Shown here piece after piece: positions 24,463 through 32,133 of a stretch of 32,133 nucleotides of DNA (the first letter of the stretch is position 1; each line of letters begins with the position of its first letter). A program made the position numbers and the translations under genes. A model generated the notes under the pieces. That model had not been told where the DNA came from. It did not search any database and saw nothing but the letters and a program-made list of their open reading frames with translations. Origin of the DNA: an uncultured Chloroflexota bacterium (lineage in GTDB: Bacteria; Chloroflexota; Anaerolineae; Anaerolineales; Villigracilaceae); assembly GCA_903914955.1 (NCBI GenBank), contig CAIWRB010000022.1, positions 1 to 32,133 on the forward strand, written 5' to 3'.

Positions 24463-26795
24463 TCAGTTGTCTCCTTTTGCATAATTGCCGCCAGCACCCG
24501 CTCCGGGGTCATGGGGAGTTGCGTCATCCGAATCCCAATGGCGTCGTAGATGGCGTTGGCGATCGCCGCGGCGGTGGGTGTGCCGCCCATCTCGCCCACG
24601 CCCTTTGCGCCAAACGGTCCTGTGGGATCGTCGGTTTCTACGATAATGGATTTGATCTCGGGCATATCAGCGGAAGTGAATAATCGGTAGTCAAGCAGAT
24701 CTGGGTTGAGTATTTTGCCGTCCTTGACGATTAATTCTTCCGTTAGCGCGTACCCGAGTCCCATCTGCGCGCCGCCTTCGATCTGACCTTCGACCGCCAT
24801 CGGGTTGATGGCGAACCCGACATCGTTCGCACAAACCAGCCGCAAGACTCGTACCTTGCCGGTTTCCGTATCCACTTCCACTTCAGCCATCTGTGCTCCG
24901 AATCCATAAGCGGCTGAGATGTTTCCCTTATATGTATCCTTATCTACAAGTTTGGTGGGCGGGTCGTACCAGCCTTCACCAAGGATAACTTTTCCGCCTT
25001 CTTTGAAATGACGGCTGCGAGCGGCTTGCGCGATCGTCAGAGAGCGTGCTGGGTCATTTTTGACCGTCACACTGCCATCATATGATTGCAATTCTTCCGG
25101 TTTGGCTTTTAATAGTTCCGCCGCGGTTTCGAAAATTTGATTGCGTGCATCCAACGCAGCTAGTTGAGCCGCATTACCGGCGATGAAGGTTGTCCGGCTG
25201 GCATGCACGCCAACGTCCCAGGGTTTTATATCGGTATCGCTGTTGAGGACCGTGATGTCTTCCATTTTCACGCCCAAAGTTTGCGCCACAATTTGAGCTA
25301 GTACGGTTTCAGAGCCCTGCCCGATCTCGGTGGAACCGGTGATCAGGGTAACGTGTCCGAAATCATCCACTTTGACCGTCGCGCCGCAACCATCGCTGCG
25401 ATAGATGCGCGCGCCGCCGCCAACATTTAGCGTAGCGGCAAAGCCAATTCCGCGCTTCAAGTGCGGTGGATCTTCTTCGATAAGCGGACGGCTGTTTGCC
25501 ATGTTTCGCGTAGGGTCGGAAACCGGAGCGCTTGAGGTGTGTTTGGCGCCCTGATCCGCATTTGCCGCGACAGTTTCCAGACATTCCTTCATGCCGCAGG
25601 ATGTGATGATCAATCCCTGTGGCGTCTCTGAATTGGGAACATTGGCATTTCGGACGCGGAACTCCACCGGGTCCATTTTCAAAGCCTCGGCTAAACGATC
25701 CATGATCGTCTCGACGAAGAAAGTTGATTGAGGATTGCCGTAACCGCGCATTGCACCGGTGATCAAATTATTGGTGTAAACGCAGTCGGCTTGGAAGCGA
25801 ACATGAGGAACTTGATACAACGAGGCGGTAGTTTCCATCATCACCAGCGGAGTCACCGACCCCCAGGAAATATACGCGCCGACATCCAAAACGCTGGAAA
25901 CATCGCGGAAGGTGAGCGTGCCGTCCGACTTCGCCCCGGCGCGAATGGTGACTTCCACGGGCTGGCGCGCGGGCCCGGCGGTAAATTCTTCGTGACGTGA
26001 AAACGCCAGGCGCACGGGCTGTCCCGCCTTGCGCGCCATTAACGCGGCGATAGGTTCATAGGGATAGATATCCAGTCCGCGCCCGAATGCGCCTCCAACG
26101 GCGGTTTGGATAATGCGGATCTGGCTGCCTGAGATCCCCAGCGCTTCGGAGAGATCACGTTGTAACAGAAATGGGATCTGAGTGGTGCTCCACAAGGTCA
26201 GGTGATCGCGGAGGTCAAATTGAGCGACGACAACGCTGGTTTCCATGCAAGCGTGGGTCACATAGGGAACCGTATAACTGGCTTCGACCACGACATCCGA
26301 CTCGCGCTCGCCCTGTCCCAAATCTCCATGCGTATAGCGATAACTGTGGAACATATTGGATTGAGATTTGCGCTCAGGGTGAATCAAAGGCGCGCCTTCC
26401 GCCAATGCCTCTTTAGGTGAAAAAATTGCAGGCAGCGGTTCGTATTCCACCGTGATGAGTTCGAGGGCTTCTTCGGCAATATCAGGATCGATCGCGACCA
26501 CTCCCGCGATTTCGTCACGCAAACTGCGGGCAATATCTTTGAAAGGTTTGTTGTCTTTGCCGTATCCAAAAAGATGGGATGGATTATCAGCTGAAGTAAG
26601 GACGCACTTCACACCGCGTAGATTTTTTGCACGCGATGTGTCAATATTCAATATCTTGGCGTGAGCATAGCGGGAATATAAAATTCTGCCATGCAACATC
26701 CCAGGTAGGCGGATGTCGTGACCATAAGTGGCTTTGCCAGTGGCTTTAGCGGATGCGTCCAGCTTGGGGACGCGTTGACCGATGATCTGATCCAT
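24459..26795 (-). CDS. Xanthine dehydrogenase family hydroxylase, molybdopterin-binding large subunit
   Basis: 778-residue molybdenum subunit of the xanthine oxidase family. Seen in order: GQRVPKLDASAKATGKATYGHDI at the N-terminus, YTVPYVTHACMET, the MCD-cofactor motif AVGGAFGRG, MRGYGNPQS, GSTEIGQGSET, and near the end GAKGVGEMGG with the expected catalytic E735 followed by AAAIANAIYDA. The motif set is complete. Start 26795 (MDQIIG) overlaps the stop of the [2Fe-2S] gene (TAATG); the longer frame is rejected. Such enzymes hydroxylate N-heteroaromatic rings or dehydroxylate aryl-CoA with water as oxygen source. I propose 2-hydroxylation of the indole ring of indoleacetate or its CoA ester to the oxindole. 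Confidence 0.88.
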   Translation of the reverse strand: MDQIIGQRVPKLDASAKATGKATYGHDIRLPGMLHGRILYSRYAHAKILNIDTSRAKNLRGVKCVLTSADNPSHLFGYGKDNKPFKDIARSLRDEIAGVVAIDPDIAEEALELITVEYEPLPAIFSPKEALAEGAPLIHPERKSQSNMFHSYRYTHGDLGQGERESDVVVEASYTVPYVTHACMETSVVVAQFDLRDHLTLWSTTQIPFLLQRDLSEALGISGSQIRIIQTAVGGAFGRGLDIYPYEPIAALMARKAGQPVRLAFSRHEEFTAGPARQPVEVTIRAGAKSDGTLTFRDVSSVLDVGAYISWGSVTPLVMMETTASLYQVPHVRFQADCVYTNNLITGAMRGYGNPQSTFFVETIMDRLAEALKMDPVEFRVRNANVPNSETPQGLIITSCGMKECLETVAANADQGAKHTSSAPVSDPTRNMANSRPLIEEDPPHLKRGIGFAATLNVGGGARIYRSDGCGATVKVDDFGHVTLITGSTEIGQGSETVLAQIVAQTLGVKMEDITVLNSDTDIKPWDVGVHASRTTFIAGNAAQLAALDARNQIFETAAELLKAKPEELQSYDGSVTVKNDPARSLTIAQAARSRHFKEGGKVILGEGWYDPPTKLVDKDTYKGNISAAYGFGAQMAEVEVDTETGKVRVLRLVCANDVGFAINPMAVEGQIEGGAQMGLGYALTEELIVKDGKILNPDLLDYRLFTSADMPEIKSIIVETDDPTGPFGAKGVGEMGGTPTAAAIANAIYDAIGIRMTQLPMTPERVLAAIMQKETTE

Positions 26796-27262
26796 TATGA
26801 GGCTTCCCTCGCGACGCTCATCACCGCTTCGACAATTTTGACATACCCAGTGCAGCGACACAGATTGCCGGAAAGCCACGCCCGCACTTCTGTTTCGGTC
26901 GGGTGAGGATTCTCTTTAAGCAAAGACAATGTGTTCATCACAAATCCTGGCGTGCAAAAGCCGCACTGAATTCCGCCTTTCTCGATCAAGGCGCTTTGAA
27001 TGGCGTGAAGTTTGCCGTCGGCCATGATTCCTTCCACGGTCAGCACTTCGGCGCCGTCCCAATCGGCCGCAAGCATCATACAGGAGGTTACCGGCAGTCC
27101 GTTTACCAGGACCGTGCATGCCCCGCAATCGCCAGAGTCACAGCCGCGGTGCGCGCCTAAGAGTCCCAAATCGTTGCGCAACACATCCAACAGGGTGCGG
27201 CGGGTATCAATATAAAGTTCGTGGGTATCGCCATTGACGTTGAGCGTGATCAGAGTTTTCAT
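26795..27262 (-). CDS. Xanthine dehydrogenase family hydroxylase, [2Fe-2S] small subunit
   Basis: 155-residue electron-transfer subunit with two [2Fe-2S] clusters. The plant-type cluster ligands are C41, C46, C49 and C61 ([16 protein letters not shown]...SC). The second cluster ligands are C100, C103, C135 and C137 ([16 protein letters not shown]). All eight are present and the length is standard (about 150-165). The gene is coupled by four-base overlap to the FAD subunit before it and by one base to the molybdenum subunit after it. Confidence 0.93.
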   Translation of the reverse strand: MKTLITLNVNGDTHELYIDTRRTLLDVLRNDLGLLGAHRGCDSGDCGACTVLVNGLPVTSCMMLAADWDGAEVLTVEGIMADGKLHAIQSALIEKGGIQCGFCTPGFVMNTLSLLKENPHPTETEVRAWLSGNLCRCTGYVKIVEAVMSVAREAS

Positions 27263-28110
27263 TGGATTGACTTAATGCCTCGTTTCAATAGAACTTCTAC
27301 CATGCGCCGCCGGTACCAAGCCGCACCGCGCACATCGTCAATCGGAGAACATTCCTGCCCAGCAGCTTTGGCGGCTTGGAGGATACGCTCTTCGGTGAGA
27401 TTCTGCCCCGCTAGGACATCTTCGCTTTGATGGGCCCGTAGCGGCACCGGCGCGACCGCGCCAAGAACCACTCTCGCCTCGCGGCACGCGAAGCGATCGC
27501 CCTCAAACTGAATTCGTACCGCAACGCCTACTATGGCGATATCCATATAAACCCGTGGGGAGTGTTTGAGGTAAGCAGTCTTTCCTACAGGCGGAGGCAG
27601 CGTAATTTCTTTAAGCAATTCTCCGGGCTGTAGGGCGGACTTGCCCGGACCCACGAAGAAATTTTCCAATGGTATTCGTCTCTCACCCGCTGAACTGATC
27701 AGGTTGACCGAAGCGCCCAATGCGATGAGGGGCGGGGCCAGATCTGCGGAGGGAGCGGCGTTACAAAGATTTCCTCCCACGGTGGCGAGACTGCGGATCT
27801 GTTCGGATGCCATAATGTGAGCTGTCTGTGCCAGAACCGGGTAATGTTCAAAGATGATTGGGGAGCGGGTGAGTTCTCGAAGTGTTGTCAAGGCCCCAAG
27901 TTTCAGTCCGTCAATTGCATTAAATGTGAGACAGTTTAGATTCGGCAATCGTTTTATATTGACGACTACATTCGATTTTCTGAGACCGGCTTTCATCTTG
28001 AGCAATAGGTCGGTGCCGCCGGCGATCACAGATGTTTTACCATTGTGTTCTGCCAGCAAAGATAAGGCTTCAGAAAGAGTAGTTGGAGTGAAATGGTTGA
28101 AGGGACGCAT
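27259..28110 (-). CDS. Xanthine dehydrogenase family hydroxylase, FAD-binding medium subunit
   Basis: 283-residue CoxM/FAD_binding_5-type subunit. FAD motifs [12 protein letters not shown] (28-39) and [19 protein letters not shown] (about 111-129) are intact, and the CO dehydrogenase flavoprotein C-terminal domain follows ([15 protein letters not shown]-like region). Length is ordinary. There is no roughly 40-residue insertion with four cysteines, the extra [4Fe-4S] site of 4-hydroxybenzoyl-CoA reductase subunit B, so that enzyme is unlikely. The order FAD, [2Fe-2S], Mo and the overlapping junctions show one three-subunit hydroxylase. It lies 5 bases after the iorB stop. Confidence 0.9.
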   Translation of the reverse strand: MRPFNHFTPTTLSEALSLLAEHNGKTSVIAGGTDLLLKMKAGLRKSNVVVNIKRLPNLNCLTFNAIDGLKLGALTTLRELTRSPIIFEHYPVLAQTAHIMASEQIRSLATVGGNLCNAAPSADLAPPLIALGASVNLISSAGERRIPLENFFVGPGKSALQPGELLKEITLPPPVGKTAYLKHSPRVYMDIAIVGVAVRIQFEGDRFACREARVVLGAVAPVPLRAHQSEDVLAGQNLTEERILQAAKAAGQECSPIDDVRGAAWYRRRMVEVLLKRGIKSIQ

Positions 28111-28115
28111 AATTT

Positions 28116-28673
28116 TTACGCTGAAAAAATTTTCATACCTGCCTGATAACCTGTTTCCAACGCCTTCAAATTTAATTCAGAGTTACGTGTTGAAGCCTTC
28201 TCAACTGTTGCGGTCATTTTTTCCATGGGAATACCTAAAGCGGGATGAGCTACGACAAAGCCTGCCATAATAATATTAGCGATGGAGGAGGAACCAATTT
28301 CAAACGCGAGACTGCTGGCAGGCAGGTTCATGACCTTGATGTTTAGCCTTTCGAGGTGAGGTTCCACTTCGGGGAGCAGTCCATTGTCGGCGTTGACAAA
28401 AACGATTCCCTCGCGCCGGAGCAAACCTAGATTCCTGACAGCTTCATTCGAGTCCAGAGCTATCATAAAGTCAGCAGTTCCCCTTTGAATGAGAGGAGCT
28501 TCATCGCCATTGATCTTCAAATACGAGATCACAGAGCCGCCGCGTTGGCTCATTCCGTGAGTTTCAGATACCATCACTGAATGCCCGAGCGCGACCGCAG
28601 TTTGAGCGAACAAGCGCGTTAGAAAAACAATACCCTGTCCGCCGTTACCGGTGATAATGAGTTTAATATCCAT
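28116..28673 (-). CDS. iorB: Indolepyruvate:ferredoxin oxidoreductase, beta subunit (copy 2)
   Basis: 185-residue IorB with the signatures ITGNGGQGIVFLTRL (7-21) and SETHGMSQRGGSVISYLKI (36-54). No Shine-Dalgarno-like sequence is visible before ATG 28673, and a 64-base AT-rich spacer separates it from iorA, unlike the coupled copy at 114-2443. It acts with IorA to oxidatively decarboxylate arylpyruvates to arylacetyl-CoA. Being at the head of the operon with the hydroxylase and aminotransferase, it would feed indoleacetyl-CoA into the pathway (inference). Confidence 0.88.
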   Translation of the reverse strand: MDIKLIITGNGGQGIVFLTRLFAQTAVALGHSVMVSETHGMSQRGGSVISYLKINGDEAPLIQRGTADFMIALDSNEAVRNLGLLRREGIVFVNADNGLLPEVEPHLERLNIKVMNLPASSLAFEIGSSSIANIIMAGFVVAHPALGIPMEKMTATVEKASTRNSELNLKALETGYQAGMKIFSA

Positions 28674-28737
28674 AAATGATTATTGGTTGATATTCGATAT
28701 GATTGCAGTTGTTGTTGATATAACGAACTATGGAATA

Positions 28738-30627
28738 CTATGATGGGGAAATTTCCAGCAATTTCGGAACAATAAAACCTTTATGACAGGCGTCAATACA
28801 CTGTCCGCAGTCAACGCAAACGCTATAATTAACATCCACGCGGCTTTTATCGGGACGCAGGACAAGCGCCGGACACTCGAAAGCTTCCGTGCAGTACCGG
28901 CATCCATCGCATTCTTCCGTGATCACAACCGGGATGGGATATTCCAATATCGGACTCTGATCATATAACGTACAGGGACGTTCCGCGATAAGAACGGCTA
29001 CTCCCCCGTCCGGAGATTGGGCGTGAGCCTGCGCTTCTTTTAAAATGCGGATGAAATCTTCCTGATCATAAGGATCGGCAATGTTCACATATTCCACGCC
29101 GCACGCGCGCACAAGATCGGGGATGGAAACTTTGCGGGGGGCTTCGGTTCTATCCGCGAGATAATCGTTTGCTGCGGTGGGTTGAAAACCGGTCATCGCG
29201 GTAGTGTGGTTATCAAGGATGAGCAGGACGAACCGCGCCCCGGTGTGAACGGCGTTGATCAATGGCGCGACGCCTGAATGCAGGAATGTGGAGTCACCGA
29301 TCGTGGCAACTACCGGGCGTTCGTCTTTCACCAGACGATTGGCTTGAAAGAAACCGTTCGCCATCGTGATCGAAGCGCCCATATCTACGAAAGTATCCAC
29401 TGCCCGCAGGTTAGTTCCTAGCGTATAGCAGCCAATATCACCGGGATAGATTGCATTCGATCCAAACGTGCGTTTCATGGCGAAGAAGGCGGAGCGATGC
29501 GAACAACCAGGACACAAACGAGGAGGTTTTACCGGCAAAGGGAGTCCCTTGATCAGGGTTGCCAGTTCCACGTCTTCAGGCGACGGATTTACTTTATAAC
29601 CAGCCTCTGACAGAGTTTTACTCAAAATCGAGAAAACCACCTCCGGGGTCAATTCGCCAGCCCCCGGCACCGAGCCATGCAACTCGAGCCTCCCTTTCAC
29701 ATGGTTCCGATCTTGGATTTGCATCTCAATGCAAGCATCCGGCTCCTCAAGCACGATCAAGGTTTCAAATTGAGCGCAGAATGAATTAACCAGTTTTTGA
29801 GGCAGCGGAAAAGGCGTGCCAATTTTGAGGATCGGAACCCGCACGCCTAATTCATGAAGCGCTTGTTGAGTGGTATGGAATGCAACGCCAGAGGCGATGA
29901 TTCCTACCTTACCTGCGCCATCCGCTTCTACGATGTAATTGAGTGAGGAATCAGAAAATTCGTCCGCAATATCGATCAACTTTTTGTTCAGCTCAATATG
30001 CAGCAGGTTGCGGAATTTTGGCGTGGCGGTCCAACGCGGTGGATCTCGCTGGAATTTTACAGAAGGAATCCCATCATCCGAAGAATGGTCGCCGTCAATG
30101 ATCAGACTCTGTACCGCGTGACACAATCGAGTTGTAGGGCGCAGGATAACGGGAATTTTATATAGTTCTGAGAGTGTGAACGCATCCTTTACCATCTCCC
30201 GCGCTTCTGCGGGAGTAGATGGATCGAAGACAGGTACCTTGGCGACAAGAGCCATTAAACGTGAATCTTGCTCGGTCTGAGATGAGTGGGGGCCAGGGTC
30301 GTCAGCACAGATAATAACAAAACCTCCTCGTACGCCGGTGTATGCGGCGCTAAAGAGCGGGTCTGACGCAACGTTTAGGCCAACTTGTTTCATCGCCACC
30401 GCAGCCCTCAGTCCAGTCCAACTGGCGGCTAAGGCAATTTCGAAAGCTACCTTTTCATTAATAGACCATTCTGTGTACACATCCCTCTCAAGGCGTTTCT
30501 TATGCTTTATAACCCCCGCCAGAATTTCAGAGCTGGGCGTCCCTGGGTAGGCTGTCACAACGCGACAACCATTTTCTATGATTCCTATCGCGATTGCTTC
30601 GTTTCCTAAGACTGTTTGAGAAATCAT
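28738..30627 (-). CDS. iorA: Indolepyruvate:ferredoxin oxidoreductase, alpha subunit (copy 2)
   Basis: 629-residue TPP-dependent catalytic subunit. N-terminal GNEAIAIGIIENG and TAYPGTPSSEI, then LCPGCSHRS, GDIGCYTLG, GDSTFLHSG...DN (TPP motif), and a C-terminal two-cluster ferredoxin module CDGCRYCTEAFECP (573-586) and CVDCGQCIDACHKG (603-616). All cluster cysteines are present; the second set ends CH instead of CP. It is about 48 residues longer than the other copy and clearly diverged from it. The start has only a weak ribosome-binding site. It heads the 12-gene unit; a 104-base spacer with two hairpins separates it from trpB2. Confidence 0.9.
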   Translation of the reverse strand: MISQTVLGNEAIAIGIIENGCRVVTAYPGTPSSEILAGVIKHKKRLERDVYTEWSINEKVAFEIALAASWTGLRAAVAMKQVGLNVASDPLFSAAYTGVRGGFVIICADDPGPHSSQTEQDSRLMALVAKVPVFDPSTPAEAREMVKDAFTLSELYKIPVILRPTTRLCHAVQSLIIDGDHSSDDGIPSVKFQRDPPRWTATPKFRNLLHIELNKKLIDIADEFSDSSLNYIVEADGAGKVGIIASGVAFHTTQQALHELGVRVPILKIGTPFPLPQKLVNSFCAQFETLIVLEEPDACIEMQIQDRNHVKGRLELHGSVPGAGELTPEVVFSILSKTLSEAGYKVNPSPEDVELATLIKGLPLPVKPPRLCPGCSHRSAFFAMKRTFGSNAIYPGDIGCYTLGTNLRAVDTFVDMGASITMANGFFQANRLVKDERPVVATIGDSTFLHSGVAPLINAVHTGARFVLLILDNHTTAMTGFQPTAANDYLADRTEAPRKVSIPDLVRACGVEYVNIADPYDQEDFIRILKEAQAHAQSPDGGVAVLIAERPCTLYDQSPILEYPIPVVITEECDGCRYCTEAFECPALVLRPDKSRVDVNYSVCVDCGQCIDACHKGFIVPKLLEISPS

Positions 30628-30665
30628 CTATTTTCACTCATCTTGATTCAGGGGGTACGTATTAG

Positions 30666-30681
30666 CGCTTATTTTTAAGCG
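30666..30681. repeat. Short hairpin adjoining the long palindrome
   Basis: CGCTTA (30666-30671), loop TTTT, TAAGCG (30676-30681): a perfect 6-bp stem. It shares its last two bases with the 17-bp palindrome next to it, so the two hairpins are back to back and cannot both form fully. Confidence 0.45.
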
Positions 30682-30717
30682 TTCATTCCTCCAACTCCAA
30701 AGTTGGAGGAATGAACG
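30680..30717. repeat. Perfect 17-bp palindrome between trpB2 and iorA
   Basis: CGTTCATTCCTCCAACT (30680-30696), loop CCAA, AGTTGGAGGAATGAACG (30701-30717). The stem is perfect and starts 14 bases after the trpB2 stop. No T-run follows on either strand, so an intrinsic terminator is not convincing. Perfect conservation suggests either a recently inserted intergenic palindrome (REP-like) or a functional RNA processing/3' end signal for trpB2. It also contains GGAGG on both strands. Confidence 0.6.
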
Positions 30718-30731
30718 AAGTGGGTTTACTG

Positions 30732-32114
30732 CTAAAAAGCAACCTGCGGTAAATTCTTCATGGATTCTGCGATCTTTTCTTCGGGATACTCGAATTTCTC
30801 CAGTTTGCCTTTTCTGTAATCGTCATACGCAGTCAGGTCAAAGAAGCCGTGACCGGAGAGATTGAAAACGATAACCTTGGCTTTTCCTTCTTCCTTGGCT
30901 TTCATCGCTTCGTTGATCGCTGCGCGCACCGCATGGGAGGATTCTGGCGCAGGGAAGAGACCTTCGGCGCGGGCGAACATCATCGCGCCTTCGAAGGTAT
31001 CCAACTGGTCGAGTGCTATGGCTTCGACATGACCGCTATCCACCAGCGCGGAAACGTGCGGCGCCATGCCGTGATAGCGCAAGCCGCCCGCGTGAATTCC
31101 CTGTGGGACGAAATCATGGCCGAGCGTGTGCATCTTGACGATTGGCGCCATCTGCGCGGTGTCGCCATAGTCGAAGGCGTATGTGCCTTTGGTTAGGGTC
31201 GGGCAGGCGGTGGGTTCGACGGCCACGATCCGCGTTTTCTTGCCCTTGGTCAGGTTTTCGTGAATGAAGGGGAATGCGATTCCGGCGAAGTTACTGCCGC
31301 CACCCACGCAGCCGATCACGACGTCGGGATATTCACCCGCCATTTCCATCTGCTTTAGCGTTTCCTGCCCGATGACGGACTGGTGCATTAGGACGGGACC
31401 CAATACTGAGCCGAGCGAATATTTATACTTGCCGTTGGATGTCGCTGCCGCCTCGACTGCTTCGGAGATTGCCATGCCAAGCGAGCCCGGAGTGTCCGGA
31501 TACAATTCCTGCATTTTGCGCCCGTAGCTGGTTTGATCCGAAGGACTGGCGACGACGCTTGACCCAAAACTTTCCATAATAATGCGGCGGTACGGTTTTT
31601 GGTGGTAGGAAACTTTCACCATATAGACGTGACATTCCAAACCAAACATGTTAGTCGCCATCGCGAGCGCAGTACCCCATTGTCCCGCCCCGGTTTCGGT
31701 CGTGAATCCCACACAGCCTTCCTGTTTGGCGTAAAACGCCTGCGGGACAGCCGTGTTGGCTTTGTGCGACCCGACCGGGGAAGCGCCTTCATATTTGTAG
31801 TAGATGTGGGCGGGGGTGTCGAGAGCTTTTTCGAGACGCCGCGCGCGGATGAGCGGCGTGGGCCGCCAAAGCTTGTAGATCTCCTGCACTTCATCGGGGA
31901 CCTCGACCCAGCGCTCCATGCTTACCGCTTCACCAATAAAACGCTGGGTAAAAAGAACGGACAGGAATTCCGGAGTGACCGGTTCCTTGGTTTGCGGGTT
32001 TAACACCGCATTCCAGGCTGTCTTGGCCGGGTCTATCGGCATGTCCGGGTTGATGTTGTACCAGGATGTCGGCAAATCCTTTTCGGAAAGATTGTACTTA
32101 TATTGATCGCTCAT
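30732..32114 (-). CDS. trpB2: Tryptophan synthase beta-like protein, TrpB2 type
   Basis: 460-residue PLP enzyme of the TrpB2 branch, longer than standard TrpB (about 400) with an extended N-terminus (LPTSWYNINPDMP). PLP lysine K118 lies in GASPVGSHKANTA. The phosphate loop VGGGSNFAG, TETGAGQWGTALA and LSGHGFFDL are present. TrpB2 makes tryptophan from indole and L-serine (or phosphoserine in some archaea) independently of TrpA, so it is an indole-salvage enzyme. A good AAGGAG site precedes ATG 32114. Its position at the head of a tryptophan/indoleacetate-like cluster suggests it could convert free indole to tryptophan for degradation, although it may just be a housekeeping neighbour. Confidence 0.9.
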   Translation of the reverse strand: MSDQYKYNLSEKDLPTSWYNINPDMPIDPAKTAWNAVLNPQTKEPVTPEFLSVLFTQRFIGEAVSMERWVEVPDEVQEIYKLWRPTPLIRARRLEKALDTPAHIYYKYEGASPVGSHKANTAVPQAFYAKQEGCVGFTTETGAGQWGTALAMATNMFGLECHVYMVKVSYHQKPYRRIIMESFGSSVVASPSDQTSYGRKMQELYPDTPGSLGMAISEAVEAAATSNGKYKYSLGSVLGPVLMHQSVIGQETLKQMEMAGEYPDVVIGCVGGGSNFAGIAFPFIHENLTKGKKTRIVAVEPTACPTLTKGTYAFDYGDTAQMAPIVKMHTLGHDFVPQGIHAGGLRYHGMAPHVSALVDSGHVEAIALDQLDTFEGAMMFARAEGLFPAPESSHAVRAAINEAMKAKEEGKAKVIVFNLSGHGFFDLTAYDDYRKGKLEKFEYPEEKIAESMKNLPQVAF

Positions 32115-32133
32115 GGGTGTTCTCCTTTGGTTA

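Noticed and set aside
24459-28110. 4-hydroxybenzoyl-CoA reductase (HcrABC)
   Set aside because: The FAD subunit is only 283 residues and lacks the Cys-rich [4Fe-4S] insertion expected of HcrB.
30680-30717. Rho-independent terminator of trpB2
   Set aside because: The stem is strong, but there is no T-tract on either strand after it.

Overview
The window is a dense, almost entirely minus-strand catabolic island of 30 genes (one cut by the left edge). No intergenic gap exceeds about 160 bp, and I see no rRNA, tRNA, CRISPR array, transposase or phage gene. Gene content points to a strict or facultative anaerobe that mineralises aromatic compounds through CoA thioesters. The family mix (ferredoxin-linked oxidoreductases, class I benzoyl-CoA reductase, TrpB2-type tryptophan synthase) and the short interspersed repeats around ATTGCGAGGAG look to me like an Anaerolineae/Chloroflexota genome. 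That placement is an impression from style, not a phylogeny.

Layout in the direction of transcription, right to left. (1) trpB2 (32114-30732), followed by a 17-bp hairpin. (2) A tight 12-gene unit from 30627 to 14609: iorA and iorB (arylpyruvate:ferredoxin oxidoreductase), a three-subunit molybdenum hydroxylase, a HisC-type aminotransferase, a VOC epimerase, a CaiB-type CoA-transferase, an acyl-CoA dehydrogenase lacking the usual catalytic Glu, a split B12-dependent mutase, and hyuA/hyuB. (3) A sigma70-like promoter with a palindrome at its start site (14496-14568), then bcrC, bcrB and two BadF/BcrA-type ATPase activators: a class I, ATP-dependent benzoyl-CoA reductase. (4) A PaaX-type regulator, then oah (with an unusual C-terminal zinc ribbon), dch, a MaoC hydratase, an SDR, a thiolase, a hotdog thioesterase, had, an amidohydrolase, a second iorA/iorB pair and the 5' end of an unidentified gene.

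Main interpretation (inference): unit 2 has the enzyme set of the anaerobic indoleacetate pathway known from the iaa genes of Aromatoleum. Here it is joined upstream to tryptophan/indole entry (TrpB2, aminotransferase, IorAB) and downstream to the benzoyl-CoA pathway. Proposed route: tryptophan -> indolepyruvate -> indoleacetyl-CoA or indoleacetate -> oxindole derivative (Mo hydroxylase) -> (2-aminophenyl)succinate (ATP-dependent HyuAB) -> CoA ester (CaiB) -> (2-aminobenzyl)malonyl-CoA (B12 mutase, epimerase) -> 2-aminocinnamoyl-CoA (decarboxylating dehydrogenase) -> 2-aminobenzoyl-CoA (hydratase, SDR, thiolase) -> ring reduction by Bcr -> Dch, Had, Oah ring opening. IorAB would yield reduced ferredoxin, the electron donor a class I reductase needs. 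Two residue-level facts fit: the dehydrogenase has Gly where the proton-abstracting Glu should be, and the mutase keeps the Tyr/Arg pair that binds a substrate carboxylate.

Not seen in the window: an aryl-CoA ligase, a ferredoxin gene, a transporter, electron-transfer flavoprotein genes or class II (BamB-I) reductase genes.
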